64,000 bases of DNA from Oceanibaculum nanhaiense (GCF_002148795.1 NZ_MPOB01000001.1:248001-312000); one strand, 5' to 3'; positions 10,691 through 20,779 are shown, counted from the stretch's first letter. A program made the numbers and translations. Notes: generated by a model not told the origin, from the letters alone.

Positions 10691-11395
10691 ATGAGTTTCG
10701 TCATTCCCGCACCGGCCCAGACAATTATTCCGGTCGAGGGCGAACAGGGCGGTTTCCCGGTGCGCCGCATCTATTGCGTCGGCCGCAATTATGCCGCCCA
10801 TGCCCGCGAGATGGGGCATGACCCGGACCGCGAGCCACCCTTCTTCTTCATGAAGCCGGCTGATGCCATCGTGCTGTGCCCGAAGGGCGCCGGCGCCCCC
10901 GCCGAGATGCCGTTTCCGGTGGCGACCGAGGATCTGCACCACGAGATCGAGATGGTGGTGGCGCTCGGCAAGGGCGGCAAGGACATCCCGGCCGACAAGG
11001 CGCTGGAGCATGTCTATGGCTATGCCGTCGGCATCGACCTGACGCGCCGCGACATCCAGGCGGTGGCCAAGAAGATGGGCCGGCCCTGGGACATGGCGAA
11101 GGGCTTCGACCATTCCGCGCCGTGCGGCACCATCGTGCCGGCGGCGAAGATCGGTCATCCCGCCAAGGGCCGCATCCAGATTTCCGTGGACGGCACGGTG
11201 AAGCAGGATGCCGATATCGGCGACATGATCTGGAATGTGCCGGACACCATCGCCTATCTCTCCACCCTGGTGGAGCTGTTCCCCGGCGATCTGATCTATT
11301 CCGGCACCCCGGAAGGTGTCGCGCAGGTGAAGCGTGGCGAACTCATGGAAGGCAGTGTCGCGGGCGTCGGCGAAATTGCCGTGAAGCTGGTGTAG
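10691..11395 (+). CDS. Fumarylacetoacetate hydrolase (FAH) family protein
   Basis: A 234-residue single-domain FAH-family hydrolase. The N-terminal signature IYCVGRNYAAHAREMG, the stretch 'PPFFFMKPADAIV' and the acidic metal ligands in 'DLHHEIEMVVALG' are all present. Short family members like this act as fumarylpyruvate hydrolase, acylpyruvase or oxaloacetate decarboxylase (FAHD1 type). The sequence does not settle which. It lies 4 bases before xthA, an arrangement that does not point to an aromatic degradation cluster. Oxaloacetate tautomerase or decarboxylase housekeeping activity is the more cautious guess. Confidence 0.85.
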   Translation: MSFVIPAPAQTIIPVEGEQGGFPVRRIYCVGRNYAAHAREMGHDPDREPPFFFMKPADAIVLCPKGAGAPAEMPFPVATEDLHHEIEMVVALGKGGKDIPADKALEHVYGYAVGIDLTRRDIQAVAKKMGRPWDMAKGFDHSAPCGTIVPAAKIGHPAKGRIQISVDGTVKQDADIGDMIWNVPDTIAYLSTLVELFPGDLIYSGTPEGVAQVKRGELMEGSVAGVGEIAVKLV

Positions 11396-11399
11396 GCCG

Positions 11400-12194
11400 A
11401 TGGCGCTTCGTATCGCGACCTGGAACATCAATTCCGTGCGGCTGCGTATGCCGCTGCTGCTGCGCCTGATGCAGGAACAGCAGCCCGACATCATCTGCCT
11501 GCAGGAAACCAAGGTCGAGGACGACAAGTTTCCGTTCGAGCCGATCCGCGAGGCGGGCTATGTCCACACCGCCATCGCCGGCATGAAGAGCTACAATGGC
11601 GTCGCCATCCTGTCGCGCCGGCCCTTCGCCTTCGAGGGGCCGCGCCACTGGTGCGACAAGGAGGATTGCCGCCATGTCAGCGTCACGCTGGAGGACGGCA
11701 CGGAGGTGAATAATTTCTACATCCCGGCCGGCGGTGACATCCCCGACCCGGAGAAGAACGACAAGTTCGCCCACAAGCTGCGGTTCCTGCGCGAGATCAC
11801 CGGCTGGTTCGAGGGCATGAAGGGCGATGGCAAGCGCCGCGTGCTCGTCGGTGACCTGAACATCGCGCCGCTGGAGCATGATGTCTGGTCGCACAAGCAA
11901 CTGCTCGACGTGGTCAGCCATACCCCCATCGAGGTCGATCTGCTGGGCAAGCTGCAATCCAGCCTTGGCTGGGTCGATGCGGTTCGCCATTTCGTTCCCG
12001 AAACGGAAAAGCTCTACAGCTGGTGGAGCTACCGCGCGAAGGATTGGGAGGCGTCCGACCGGGGCCGCCGGCTGGACCATGTCTGGGTCACGCCCGATCT
12101 GGTGCCGCATCTTGCCGGCCAGCAGGTGCTGAAGCCGGTGCGCGGCTGGGAAAAGGCGTCTGACCATGTGCCGGTGCTGGTCGATCTGGCATAG
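11400..12194 (+). CDS. xthA: Exodeoxyribonuclease III
   Basis: A 264-residue AP endonuclease and 3'-5' exonuclease for base excision repair. The catalytic motifs of the exonuclease-endonuclease-phosphatase fold are intact: ATWNINSVRLR at the N-terminus, LQETKVED with the metal-binding Glu, the GDLNIAP loop, and the final SDHVPVLVDL with the active-site Asp-His pair. Length and start (ATG 4 bases after the FAH stop) match the family. Confidence 0.93.
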   Translation: MALRIATWNINSVRLRMPLLLRLMQEQQPDIICLQETKVEDDKFPFEPIREAGYVHTAIAGMKSYNGVAILSRRPFAFEGPRHWCDKEDCRHVSVTLEDGTEVNNFYIPAGGDIPDPEKNDKFAHKLRFLREITGWFEGMKGDGKRRVLVGDLNIAPLEHDVWSHKQLLDVVSHTPIEVDLLGKLQSSLGWVDAVRHFVPETEKLYSWWSYRAKDWEASDRGRRLDHVWVTPDLVPHLAGQQVLKPVRGWEKASDHVPVLVDLA

Positions 12195-12214
12195 CGGCGT
12201 GTAGGGGGCGGTCG

Positions 12215-12745
12215 ATGGCGACGGAACTGCGCTACCAGCGCGAGGCGATCCGGGCGGATTATATCCGCGCCGCCATCGGCATTGCCTTCGCTGTCGGGCC
12301 GCTGCTGTTCATTCCGCAGATCCATTGGGTCTTTGCGGTCATCCTGGCGGTGCTGGGGCTGTTGTTCCTGGCCTTCGGGGTGCGCACCTGGCTGCGCGGC
12401 CGCACCCGGATTCTGGCCGGCCCAGAAGGGCTGACGGTCGAGGATCGCCGTCGCCGGCACCTGCCCTGGGAGGCGCTGGAGGAGGTGAAGCTGGCCTATT
12501 TCTCCACACGGCGCGACCGTTCTCAGGGCTGGATGCAGCTCACGCTCATCGGCAACGGCACCAGTATCAGCCTCGATTCGCCGCTGGAGCATTTCCACGA
12601 GATCGCCGAGGAGGCCGCCCGCCATGTCCGCGCCCGGCGCCTGCCGGTCAGCACTGCGACGGTTCTCAACTTCGAATCGCTGGGCATCCACGGGCTGAAG
12701 CCGGCCGATCCGCTCGCTGGCTCCCTCCGGCAGGGCGAAGGCTGA
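12215..12745 (+). CDS. Hypothetical membrane protein with a PH-like domain
   Basis: A 176-residue protein of unknown function. Two hydrophobic helices (about residues 18-34 and 38-57) are followed by a soluble part that begins 'LAGPEGLTVEDRRRRHLPWEAL'. The layout of a helical hairpin plus a small domain with a Gly-Leu-x-Val strand and a conserved Pro-Trp resembles bacterial PH-like (bPH / YdbT-type) proteins. This is a weak fold-level resemblance. It lies between xthA and pgk on the same strand and has normal codon use. Confidence 0.65.
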   Translation: MATELRYQREAIRADYIRAAIGIAFAVGPLLFIPQIHWVFAVILAVLGLLFLAFGVRTWLRGRTRILAGPEGLTVEDRRRRHLPWEALEEVKLAYFSTRRDRSQGWMQLTLIGNGTSISLDSPLEHFHEIAEEAARHVRARRLPVSTATVLNFESLGIHGLKPADPLAGSLRQGEG

Positions 12746-12833
12746 GCGGCATCCCGCCCCATTTACAAGCCGGGCCGGCCTGTGCTTGTTAAGCTCCCGG
12801 TTATTCTTCCCGTAACGCCGCAGGACGATTCCC

Positions 12834-14033
12834 ATGGCCCGATTCAAGACCATTGATGACCTCGCCGTCGCCGGCAAGCGCGTGCTGGTGCGCGCCGATC
12901 TCAACGTGCCGATGCAGGACGGCAAGGTCAGCGACGCCACCCGCATCGAGCGGTTGGCCCCGACGCTGCTGGAGCTGGCGGACAAGGGTGCCAGGGTGGT
13001 CGTGCTGTCGCATTTCGGCCGGCCCAAGGGCAAGCCGGACGCCGCCTATTCGCTGCGTCCGCTGGTGGGCTCGCTGTCGGCGGCGCTGGGCGGGCGCTCG
13101 GTCGCCTTCGCCGGGGATTGCGTGGGCGAGGCCGCAAAAGCCGTGGTGGACGGGCTGGCCGATGGTGGCATCGCGCTGCTGGAAAACACCCGCTTCCATG
13201 AAGGCGAGGAGAAGAACGATCCGGCTCTCGCCCAGGCGATGGCCGATCTGGGCGATTTCTATGTGAACGACGCCTTCTCGGCGGCGCACCGTGCACACGC
13301 TTCGACCGAGGGCATCGCCCGGTTGCTGCCCAGCGCCGCCGGGCGCTTGATGCAGCAGGAGCTGGAGGCGCTGGAAAAGGCGCTGACCAGCCCGCAGCGC
13401 CCGGTCATGGCGGTGGTCGGCGGCGCCAAGGTCTCCAGCAAGCTGGACCTGCTCGGCAATCTCGTCGCCAGGGTGGACAAGCTGGCGATCGGCGGCGGCA
13501 TGGCCAACACCTTCCTGTTCGCCAAGGGCGTCGAGGTCGGCAAGTCGCTGTGCGAGCGCGATCTGGCCGAGACCGCGCGCGAAATTCTGGCGAAGGCCGA
13601 GGCGGCGAACTGCACGATCCTGCTGCAGACCGATGCGGTGGTGGCCGATGCGCTGGCCGAAGGGGCGAAGACGGCGGTGGTCGGAATCGATGCCGTGCCG
13701 GCCGACCGCATGATTCTCGATATCGGGCCGAAGACGGCCGAAGCCTGGCAGGCCGAAATGGCCGAATGCCGCACGCTGGTCTGGAACGGCCCGGTCGGTG
13801 CCTTCGAGACCGCGCCCTTCGATGCCGGCACGGTGGCGCTGGCCCGCGCGGCCGCACGGCTGACCGAATCCGGTATGCTGCTCTCCGTCGCCGGCGGCGG
13901 CGATACGGTGGCCGCCCTCAACCATGCCGGGGTGGAGGAGAGTTTCTCCTACGTCTCCTCCGCCGGTGGCGCCTTCCTGGAATGGCTGGAAGGCAAGACC
14001 CTACCCGGCGTTGCCGCGCTCATGCAGGGGTGA
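12834..14033 (+). CDS. pgk: Phosphoglycerate kinase
   Basis: A 399-residue glycolytic and gluconeogenic enzyme that interconverts 1,3-bisphosphoglycerate plus ADP and 3-phosphoglycerate plus ATP. Substrate-site motifs are [18 protein letters not shown], '[12 protein letters not shown]' and '[15 protein letters not shown]'. The nucleotide domain carries '[11 protein letters not shown]' and the C-terminal GGGDTVAAL loop. Length and ATG are standard. In many alphaproteobacteria pgk sits with gap and fba; here it is flanked by an unrelated small membrane protein and a convergent oxidoreductase. Confidence 0.97.
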   Translation: MARFKTIDDLAVAGKRVLVRADLNVPMQDGKVSDATRIERLAPTLLELADKGARVVVLSHFGRPKGKPDAAYSLRPLVGSLSAALGGRSVAFAGDCVGEAAKAVVDGLADGGIALLENTRFHEGEEKNDPALAQAMADLGDFYVNDAFSAAHRAHASTEGIARLLPSAAGRLMQQELEALEKALTSPQRPVMAVVGGAKVSSKLDLLGNLVARVDKLAIGGGMANTFLFAKGVEVGKSLCERDLAETAREILAKAEAANCTILLQTDAVVADALAEGAKTAVVGIDAVPADRMILDIGPKTAEAWQAEMAECRTLVWNGPVGAFETAPFDAGTVALARAAARLTESGMLLSVAGGGDTVAALNHAGVEESFSYVSSAGGAFLEWLEGKTLPGVAALMQG

Positions 14034-14040
14034 GCTGGCC

Positions 14041-15402
14041 CTATTCCGCCGCCCGCGTTTCGGCACCCCCTGCATAGCGCCGTTCCATCGCCCGGCGATA
14101 GGCCGTGGCCTCGTCCTGCTTGGCCTCGACATCGGCCCAGGTGACCGGCTGGCCGGCCTTCACCGGTCTGGTCACCTTGATGCCATGGGCGAGGCCGATC
14201 GGCACGCCGCCCAGCTTCAGCGAGGCCTCGGCCGGCAGCAGCTTGCCCCAGACCGTGTAGCCGCCTTCGCCGTCCAGCGTCTCGCCGGGGGCAAGGTCGC
14301 GCTTGGATGTGGCCACCACGTCACCGCGGAAGGCGCGGGGCTGGCCGGTCGGCTCCTTGCGCAGCGCGGCGTTGGCGACGGAAATGCCGAGTTCCAGCCC
14401 GATCAGGTGGAAGGGCTTGTACATTGAGGTGTAGGTGCCGCTCTCATCGGTCAGCAGCCCGTACTGTGCGAAGCAGTCATGGACATACTGATTGGCGCCC
14501 TTGAACACGACATAGACGCCCCAGCGCAGATCGCGGAACACGTCACTGCCATCGCGGTTCAGGCTGGAGACGACCTCCACCATGCCTTCGCCCTCCAGCA
14601 CGCCGCCCTTGGCCTTCGGGCGCAGGACATCATGCAGGCTATCGACCCCGGCGGGCGGGAACAGCAACCCGTCGGAGGGCGGGGTCAGGCCGCAGGCATT
14701 GGCGACGGCGGCCATCTCGATGCCCGACTTGGTGCCATCGACGAAGGAATTGAACATCTGCGGGTTGAAATCGCCCTTGGCCAGCTGCTCCTCAGTGAAG
14801 CCGAAATGCTCCCACACCGTCTGCGGCGTCGATTGGTGATAGGAGGGCAGGTATTTCGTGCCCTTGCCGGCGGCTACCACCTCGAAACCTGACGTGCGCG
14901 CCCAGTCCACCATCTCGGCGATCAGTGCCGGCTGGTCGCCATAGGCGAGGCTATAGACGATGCCGGCCTTGCGGGCTTCCTCGGCCAGGGCCGGGCCGGC
15001 CAGCGCGTCGGCCTCGACATTCACCATGACGATGTGCTTGCCTTGGCGGCAGCATTCCAGCACATGGCGGATCCCGGCGGCGGGATGGCCGGTGGCATCG
15101 ACGATCACCTCAATGCCGGGGGCGGATATCATCGCCATCGTGTTGTCGGTGATATGGGTCTTGCCGGTCTTCAGCGCCTCTTCGATGGAGCGCGCGCCGA
15201 ACTGCGCCTCCGGCCAGAAGGTGCGTTTCAGCGAGGCGCGCGCGCGGTCGGGCGACAGATCGGCGACAGCGGCGATCTGCATCCCCGGAGTCAGCCGAGC
15301 CTGGGCCAGGAACATGGAGCCGAACTTGCCGGCGCCGATGAGCCCGACCGTGACCGGGCGGCCTTCGGCGGCGCGGGCCTGCAACATGCTGTGGAGGTTC
15401 AT
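14041..15402 (-). CDS. NAD(P)-dependent oxidoreductase with C-terminal SAF domain
   Basis: A 453-residue protein. The N-terminal Rossmann domain has the dinucleotide motif GLIGAGKFGSMF near residue 20. A central part resembles homoserine dehydrogenase / Gfo-Idh-MocA enzymes (for example IVDATGHPAAGIRH). The last 100 residues form a SAF-like domain that begins 'DVVATSKRDLAPGETLDGEG', as in antifreeze and sialic acid synthase C-termini. Such proteins are common near sugar-acid or osmolyte catabolic genes, but their reaction is not established. The ATG at 15402 follows a GGGGAAAG ribosome site; the longer frame from 15450 overlaps the dioxygenase and is rejected. It is the last gene of the gntR-dioxygenase-oxidoreductase unit. 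Confidence 0.78.
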   Translation of the reverse strand: MNLHSMLQARAAEGRPVTVGLIGAGKFGSMFLAQARLTPGMQIAAVADLSPDRARASLKRTFWPEAQFGARSIEEALKTGKTHITDNTMAMISAPGIEVIVDATGHPAAGIRHVLECCRQGKHIVMVNVEADALAGPALAEEARKAGIVYSLAYGDQPALIAEMVDWARTSGFEVVAAGKGTKYLPSYHQSTPQTVWEHFGFTEEQLAKGDFNPQMFNSFVDGTKSGIEMAAVANACGLTPPSDGLLFPPAGVDSLHDVLRPKAKGGVLEGEGMVEVVSSLNRDGSDVFRDLRWGVYVVFKGANQYVHDCFAQYGLLTDESGTYTSMYKPFHLIGLELGISVANAALRKEPTGQPRAFRGDVVATSKRDLAPGETLDGEGGYTVWGKLLPAEASLKLGGVPIGLAHGIKVTRPVKAGQPVTWADVEAKQDEATAYRRAMERRYAGGAETRAAE

Positions 15403-15413
15403 GATCTTTCCCC

Positions 15414-16208
15414 TTACTCGGCGGCCGTGCGGCGGTGCGCCAGCAGGCAATCGTCGGCCTCCAGCTCGATCGGGGTGAAATCGCGATGCGCGATGTATTC
15501 CGGCCGCTTGAACTGGCGGATCGCATTGTCGGTGCGGTTGGCGGTGACATAGACCACCCAGCGGTCCCAGGGCGACATGTTGCTGGTCGAGCCATGCACC
15601 AGGCAGCCATGGAAGAACAGCGCCGAACCCGGCCCGCCCTTGGGGGCGACGATGCCGCCCTCATCCACCAGCTGGCGGATCGTGTCATTGTTGATGACCC
15701 AGAGCGGGTAGGAGGTGGTGGACAGGTCGTGCGCCGCCGGGATGGCGCCCTTGCGGTGGCTGCCGGGAATCAGCATCAGTGGGCCGTTATACTCGTTCAC
15801 CTCGTCCAGATAGACGGCGAAGTTCATCGCGCGCGGCTCCGGCATCGCGTCGTCGGCCTGCCAGGTGCCGTAATCCTGGTGCCATTGCCAGATATCGCCG
15901 TCGAAGGCGGCCTTGCCGTTGATCTTGAACTGATGGATATAGACCGGCCCGCCGAGCAGTTGCTGCGCCGGCCCGATCAGGCGGGGATGGCGCGAAACCT
16001 TGCGATAGACATCGTTATAGGTGTGCGCGGCGAAGTTGGTGCGCACCTTGCCGGAGACGCGCTCGCGCACATTTTCCGGGCGGTCCTGGGCGAACAGCGC
16101 CGGCACCTCGCCCTTCATCACGGCGATTTCCTCGGCGCTGAACAGATCGGGGATGAAGACATAGCCGTCGCGCTCGAACTGGTCGAGCTGGTCCTGGGTC
16201 AGTTGCAT
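15414..16208 (-). CDS. Phytanoyl-CoA dioxygenase (PhyH) family, ectoine hydroxylase-like
   Basis: A 264-residue non-haem Fe(II)/2-oxoglutarate dioxygenase. The iron triad is visible: His and Asp in WQWHQDYGTW, and the distal His in 'FFHGCLVHGSTSN'. The stretch around the first pair (W-x-W-H-x-D-x-x-T-W, then 'AMPEPRAMNFAVYLDEVNEYN') closely mirrors the ectoine hydroxylase EctD signature, but EctD has F-x-W-H-S-D-F-E-T-W. There are no ect genes nearby, so a different small amine or osmolyte substrate is more likely. An AGGAGG ribosome site precedes the ATG. It lies 28 bases after gntR and 11 bases before the SAF oxidoreductase, so the three are surely one operon. Confidence 0.85.
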   Translation of the reverse strand: MQLTQDQLDQFERDGYVFIPDLFSAEEIAVMKGEVPALFAQDRPENVRERVSGKVRTNFAAHTYNDVYRKVSRHPRLIGPAQQLLGGPVYIHQFKINGKAAFDGDIWQWHQDYGTWQADDAMPEPRAMNFAVYLDEVNEYNGPLMLIPGSHRKGAIPAAHDLSTTSYPLWVINNDTIRQLVDEGGIVAPKGGPGSALFFHGCLVHGSTSNMSPWDRWVVYVTANRTDNAIRQFKRPEYIAHRDFTPIELEADDCLLAHRRTAAE

Positions 16209-16236
16209 GGCGGTTCCTCCTGTATAAAGCGCGGTC

Positions 16237-16911
16237 TTACGCCGCGTCGGTCTGACCGCCCTGTTTCAGGGCGGCGATAAGGTTTTCGGCAGCCCGGGCG
16301 GTATGGGCGCGGGCCAGTGCCTCGGCGCGATCGCCATCGCCGGCGATGATGGCGTCGAGAATGGCTTCATGCTCGTCCCAGACATCGCGGGCGCGGCTGC
16401 GGGCGCGCAGCACGCTGCCCATGATCCGGCGGCTGTGCTGCATGTGGGTGGAAATCGCATCCTCGATCAGCGGATTGCCGCTCAGCGCATAGAGGAAGCG
16501 ATGGAAGGCCAGATCCTGCGCGGTGCGCTCGGCGACGCTGCCGGTCTCGGCCCCGGCGCGGCCGGCGGCGATCAGCGCTGGGCCATCGGCACGGGCGCGG
16601 GCAGCATTGCGGGTAGCGGCGGCACGGGCAGCCAGCCCATCCAACGCGCCGCGCACCTCATAGACATGGGAGATCGCGGCCTCGTCCAGCGGCACCACGC
16701 GCAGGCCGCGCCGGCCGGCCTCCTCCAGGAAGCCCTGGCGCTTCAGCAGCATCAGCGCCTGGATGACTGGCTGGCGCGAGACATTCAGGCTGGCCGCCAG
16801 CTCCTCCTGCGTGACCCTCTGCCCGGCTTCCAGCTGGCCGTCGCAGATCGCATCCAGAATGGCATCATAGACCCGGTCGGCGAGCTGCGGCTGCAGGGTG
16901 ATCGGCTTCAT
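16237..16911 (-). CDS. GntR-family transcriptional regulator (FCD/FadR subfamily)
   Basis: A regulator of about 225 residues. The N-terminal winged helix-turn-helix (residues 5-70) has the GntR pattern 'ICDGQLEAGQRVTQEELAASL' split over helices 2-3, ending NVSRQPVIQALMLLKRQGFL. The C-terminal all-helical FCD domain contains the metal or effector histidines, for example 'AFHRFLYAL' and 'EHEAILDAI'. FCD regulators usually bind a small organic acid or amino acid and repress the adjacent catabolic operon. The frame permits ATG at 16917 or 16911. No Shine-Dalgarno sequence precedes either, and a palindrome overlaps both. It heads the operon with the dioxygenase and the SAF oxidoreductase. Confidence 0.88.
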   Translation of the reverse strand: MKPITLQPQLADRVYDAILDAICDGQLEAGQRVTQEELAASLNVSRQPVIQALMLLKRQGFLEEAGRRGLRVVPLDEAAISHVYEVRGALDGLAARAAATRNAARARADGPALIAAGRAGAETGSVAERTAQDLAFHRFLYALSGNPLIEDAISTHMQHSRRIMGSVLRARSRARDVWDEHEAILDAIIAGDGDRAEALARAHTARAAENLIAALKQGGQTDAA

Positions 16912-16951
16912 TTGCATACTGTATACAAACGGGCGATGCGCAGGGAGTCAA
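16911..16951 (-). promoter_or_regulatory. Promoter and GntR-type operator at the start of gntR
   Basis: On the minus strand a -35 TTGACT (16946-16951) precedes a palindrome TTTGTATAC-A-GTATGCAAA (16911-16929), whose GTATAC core also supplies the -10 region. FadR-subfamily regulators bind short palindromes of the T-G-T/G-x-x-A-C type, so autoregulation is likely. The transcript would begin at or next to the gntR start codon. Confidence 0.55.
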
Positions 16952-17001
16952 GCCGGCATATGGAAAGCTAATAGTCGCAGCTTGCCGCCTATCCCCGCTG
17001 G

Positions 17002-18060
17002 CTATCCCCGGCGCGGCATCAGCACCCAATAATCGAGGTCGAGCACAACCGACGGGTCGTCGCCCTCGGCGCCGGGGAACTCTCCGCAGGGCCGGTCCTT
17101 CGCCGCCACGGTGCGCAGGCGCAGCGCGCCGACATCCGTGCGCTCCGGGATCGGCTGGCGGTCCAGCACCTGGCTCCAGGCGTAGATTGTGTCGCCGGCG
17201 AAGCTGGGGGCGGCGTGCCGTCCGCCATTGATGGCGGCGATGAAGGCGGCGTTGGCCAGCCCGTTGAAACTGAGCGCGCGGGCCAGCGACATGACATGCC
17301 CGCCATAGACTAGCGGCCTTCCGAACCGGCTGCTCTGCGCCAGATGCCGGTCGAGATGCACCCGCGCGGTATTCTGGTAGAGCCGCGTCGCCATCATGTG
17401 CTCGGAGTCCCCGATGCTCATGCCGTCGATATGGTCGATCCGCTCACCCGCGACATAGTCCTCCCACAGATGGGGGGAGCCGGCGGCCTCCGCATCGTAG
17501 CCGCTGAAATCCGCGCCCGACGGCACGGTCAGCGTGTCGGCGGGGACCAGCGATGGCAGGTCGGGGATATGGGTTTCGGGCGTTGCCGCCGATTCGTTCC
17601 GCTTGCGCACCATTACCCAGCGGTTCCAGCTCACCACCGTCTCGTCATACTGGTTGCGGGTCAGGGAGCGCACATAGACGATGCCGGCCTTGCCGTCGGA
17701 GGTCGGGCGCAGACCGGTCACCTCCGAGACTGTGGACAGCGTGTCGCCCGGATAGGCGCGGGTTTCGAAGCGCAGATCGGCATAGCCCAGATTGGCGATG
17801 GCGTTCACCGAGATATCCGGCACCGTCTTGGCAATGGCGATGTGGAAGACCAGCAGATCGTCCAGTGGCGCGCCCAGCAGGCCGATGGAGCCGGCGAAAC
17901 CGGCGGCGGACTGCACCGGAAAGCGGCTGCCGGTCAGCGCCAGGTTCAGCGCCACATCGCCGGTGGTCACGGTGCGCGGGGTGGCGTGGCGGAAGCTCTG
18001 GCCGAGTCGGAAATCCTCGAAGAAATTGCCGGGGCTGGATTTCGGCGCGGGAGTCGTCAT
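17002..18060 (-). CDS. mch: Mesaconyl-CoA hydratase (beta-methylmalyl-CoA dehydratase), double MaoC fold
   Basis: A 352-residue protein with two tandem MaoC hot-dog domains (about residues 10-160 and 190-350). Its N-terminus 'NFFEDFRLGQSFRHATPRTV' and the second-domain motif 'YVAGERIDHIDGMSIGDSEH' fit the mesaconyl-CoA hydratase group. The enzyme hydrates mesaconyl-CoA to beta-methylmalyl-CoA in the ethylmalonyl-CoA pathway, which lets isocitrate-lyase-negative alphaproteobacteria grow on C2 compounds or store polyhydroxybutyrate. No partner gene (ccr, ecm, mcd, mcl) is in the window, so the pathway is inferred from this gene alone. It is divergent from the pyridoxal kinase gene. Confidence 0.82.
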   Translation of the reverse strand: MTTPAPKSSPGNFFEDFRLGQSFRHATPRTVTTGDVALNLALTGSRFPVQSAAGFAGSIGLLGAPLDDLLVFHIAIAKTVPDISVNAIANLGYADLRFETRAYPGDTLSTVSEVTGLRPTSDGKAGIVYVRSLTRNQYDETVVSWNRWVMVRKRNESAATPETHIPDLPSLVPADTLTVPSGADFSGYDAEAAGSPHLWEDYVAGERIDHIDGMSIGDSEHMMATRLYQNTARVHLDRHLAQSSRFGRPLVYGGHVMSLARALSFNGLANAAFIAAINGGRHAAPSFAGDTIYAWSQVLDRQPIPERTDVGALRLRTVAAKDRPCGEFPGAEGDDPSVVLDLDYWVLMPRRG

Positions 18061-18192
18061 GGCATGGCTTCCGGTTGTCGCGGTCGTGATCGGGGCGGTC
18101 TCGCGGAGGGACTATTCACGAGGCATGCCGGCATGGCAAGCTTGCCCGGTTTTCACACCGCGTCCCGCCACACCCGATCTCCCGGCCCGCCC

Positions 18193-19044
18193 ATGAACGT
18201 GCTTTCCATCCAGTCCGCCGTTGCCTATGGCCATGTCGGCAATGCCGCCGCGCAGCCGGCGCTGCACCGGCTGGGCCATACGGTCTGGCGGGTCGATACG
18301 GTGGTTTTCTCCAACCATCCGGGGCATGGAAAGTTTGCCGGCCAGGTGCGCCCGGCGGCGGAGGTGGGCGCGATCCTGCAAGGCCTCGCCGATCTCGGCG
18401 TGTCTCGCGATTGCGCCGCTGTGCTGTCCGGTTATCTGGGCGAGGCAGGAACCGCCGGGGTCGTCGCCGAAGCCGTTACGCAGGTGAAACGGGCCAACCC
18501 GCAGGCCGTCTATCTGCTCGATCCGGTGATGGGCGATGCGGGCCGCGTCTATGTGCGTGACGGCGTGCCGCTGGCGATGGCCGGCACGCTGCTGCCGCTG
18601 GCCGATATCGTGGCGCCGAATGCGTTCGAACTGTCGTTGCTGGCGGACAGGCCGGTCAGCGACATGGCGACGGCCATCGCGGCGGCGCGGGTGCTGCTGG
18701 CGCGCAGCGTGGGATTGGGGCCATCGCTGGTGCTGGCGACGGGGCTGCGGCTGGAGGGCGGCAGGGTCGCCACGCTGGCGGTGACACAGACGGAAGCGCA
18801 TGCCGTTACCGCACCCTGGATCGACCGGCCGATCTTCGGCACCGGCGACCTGTTCGGCGCGCTGTTTCTCGGGCACTGGCTGGAGGCGCCGGGGGATGCG
18901 GTGCGGGCGCTGCGGCTGGCTGCCAGCGGTATGGCCGAGGCCGTCGCCGCCACCGATGCGGCGCAAGCCTCGGAGCTGGCGCTGATCCCCAATCTGCAGC
19001 GCATCTGCCATCCGCCGGCGCTGCTGCCGGCGGAACGTGTCTAG
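18193..19044 (+). CDS. pdxY: Pyridoxal kinase (PdxY/PdxK type)
   Basis: A 283-residue ribokinase-fold vitamin B6 salvage enzyme that phosphorylates pyridoxal. The N-terminus MNVLSIQSAVAYGHVGN and 'RVDTVVFSNHPGHG' are classical for the family. 'YLLDPVMGDAGRVYV' and the catalytic GTGDLFGALF motif are intact. The ATG at 18193 is the family start; the frame is open far upstream but that part is antisense to mch. Salvage activity would supply PLP for the several aminotransferases of the cell. Confidence 0.92.
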   Translation: MNVLSIQSAVAYGHVGNAAAQPALHRLGHTVWRVDTVVFSNHPGHGKFAGQVRPAAEVGAILQGLADLGVSRDCAAVLSGYLGEAGTAGVVAEAVTQVKRANPQAVYLLDPVMGDAGRVYVRDGVPLAMAGTLLPLADIVAPNAFELSLLADRPVSDMATAIAAARVLLARSVGLGPSLVLATGLRLEGGRVATLAVTQTEAHAVTAPWIDRPIFGTGDLFGALFLGHWLEAPGDAVRALRLAASGMAEAVAATDAAQASELALIPNLQRICHPPALLPAERV

Positions 19045-19049
19045 GTTTA

Positions 19050-19175
19050 CTCTCTCGTTATCCTCGGGCTTGACCCCCATGGGCGCCTTGGGGATCCAGG
19101 GGCGGTGCTTTGCCTGAAACCTAACGGCTTGCTGCCCTGGATTGCCGGGTCAAGCCCGGCAATGACAGACAAAAG
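19050..19175. repeat. Alphaproteobacterial intergenic palindromic repeat between pdxY and purH
   Basis: The arms CGGGCTTGACCC (19065-19076) and GGGTCAAGCCCG (19147-19158) are perfect 12-base inverted repeats. Inside them GATCCAGGG (19093-19101) and CCCTGGAT (19136-19143) pair again. The right arm alone also folds as GCCGGG-TCAAG-CCCGGC. The wording (CGGGCTTGACCC...GGATCCAG...CCTGGATTGCCGGGTCAAGCCCGGCAATGAC split here over the two arms) is the common high-copy element of alphaproteobacterial intergenic regions. It sits between two converging genes, where it may also act as a bidirectional terminator. Confidence 0.8.
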
Positions 19176-19192
19176 AAGGGCCTGGCCCGGCC

Positions 19193-20779
<1,587 letters not shown>

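Noticed and set aside
15414-16208. Ectoine hydroxylase EctD assignment
   Set aside because: The core motif is EctD-like but deviates at several signature positions, and no ectABC genes are near.
16237-18192. mch as a fourth gene of the gntR operon
   Set aside because: mch lies upstream of gntR on the same strand, but a promoter and operator sit between them, and its function belongs to central C2 metabolism.
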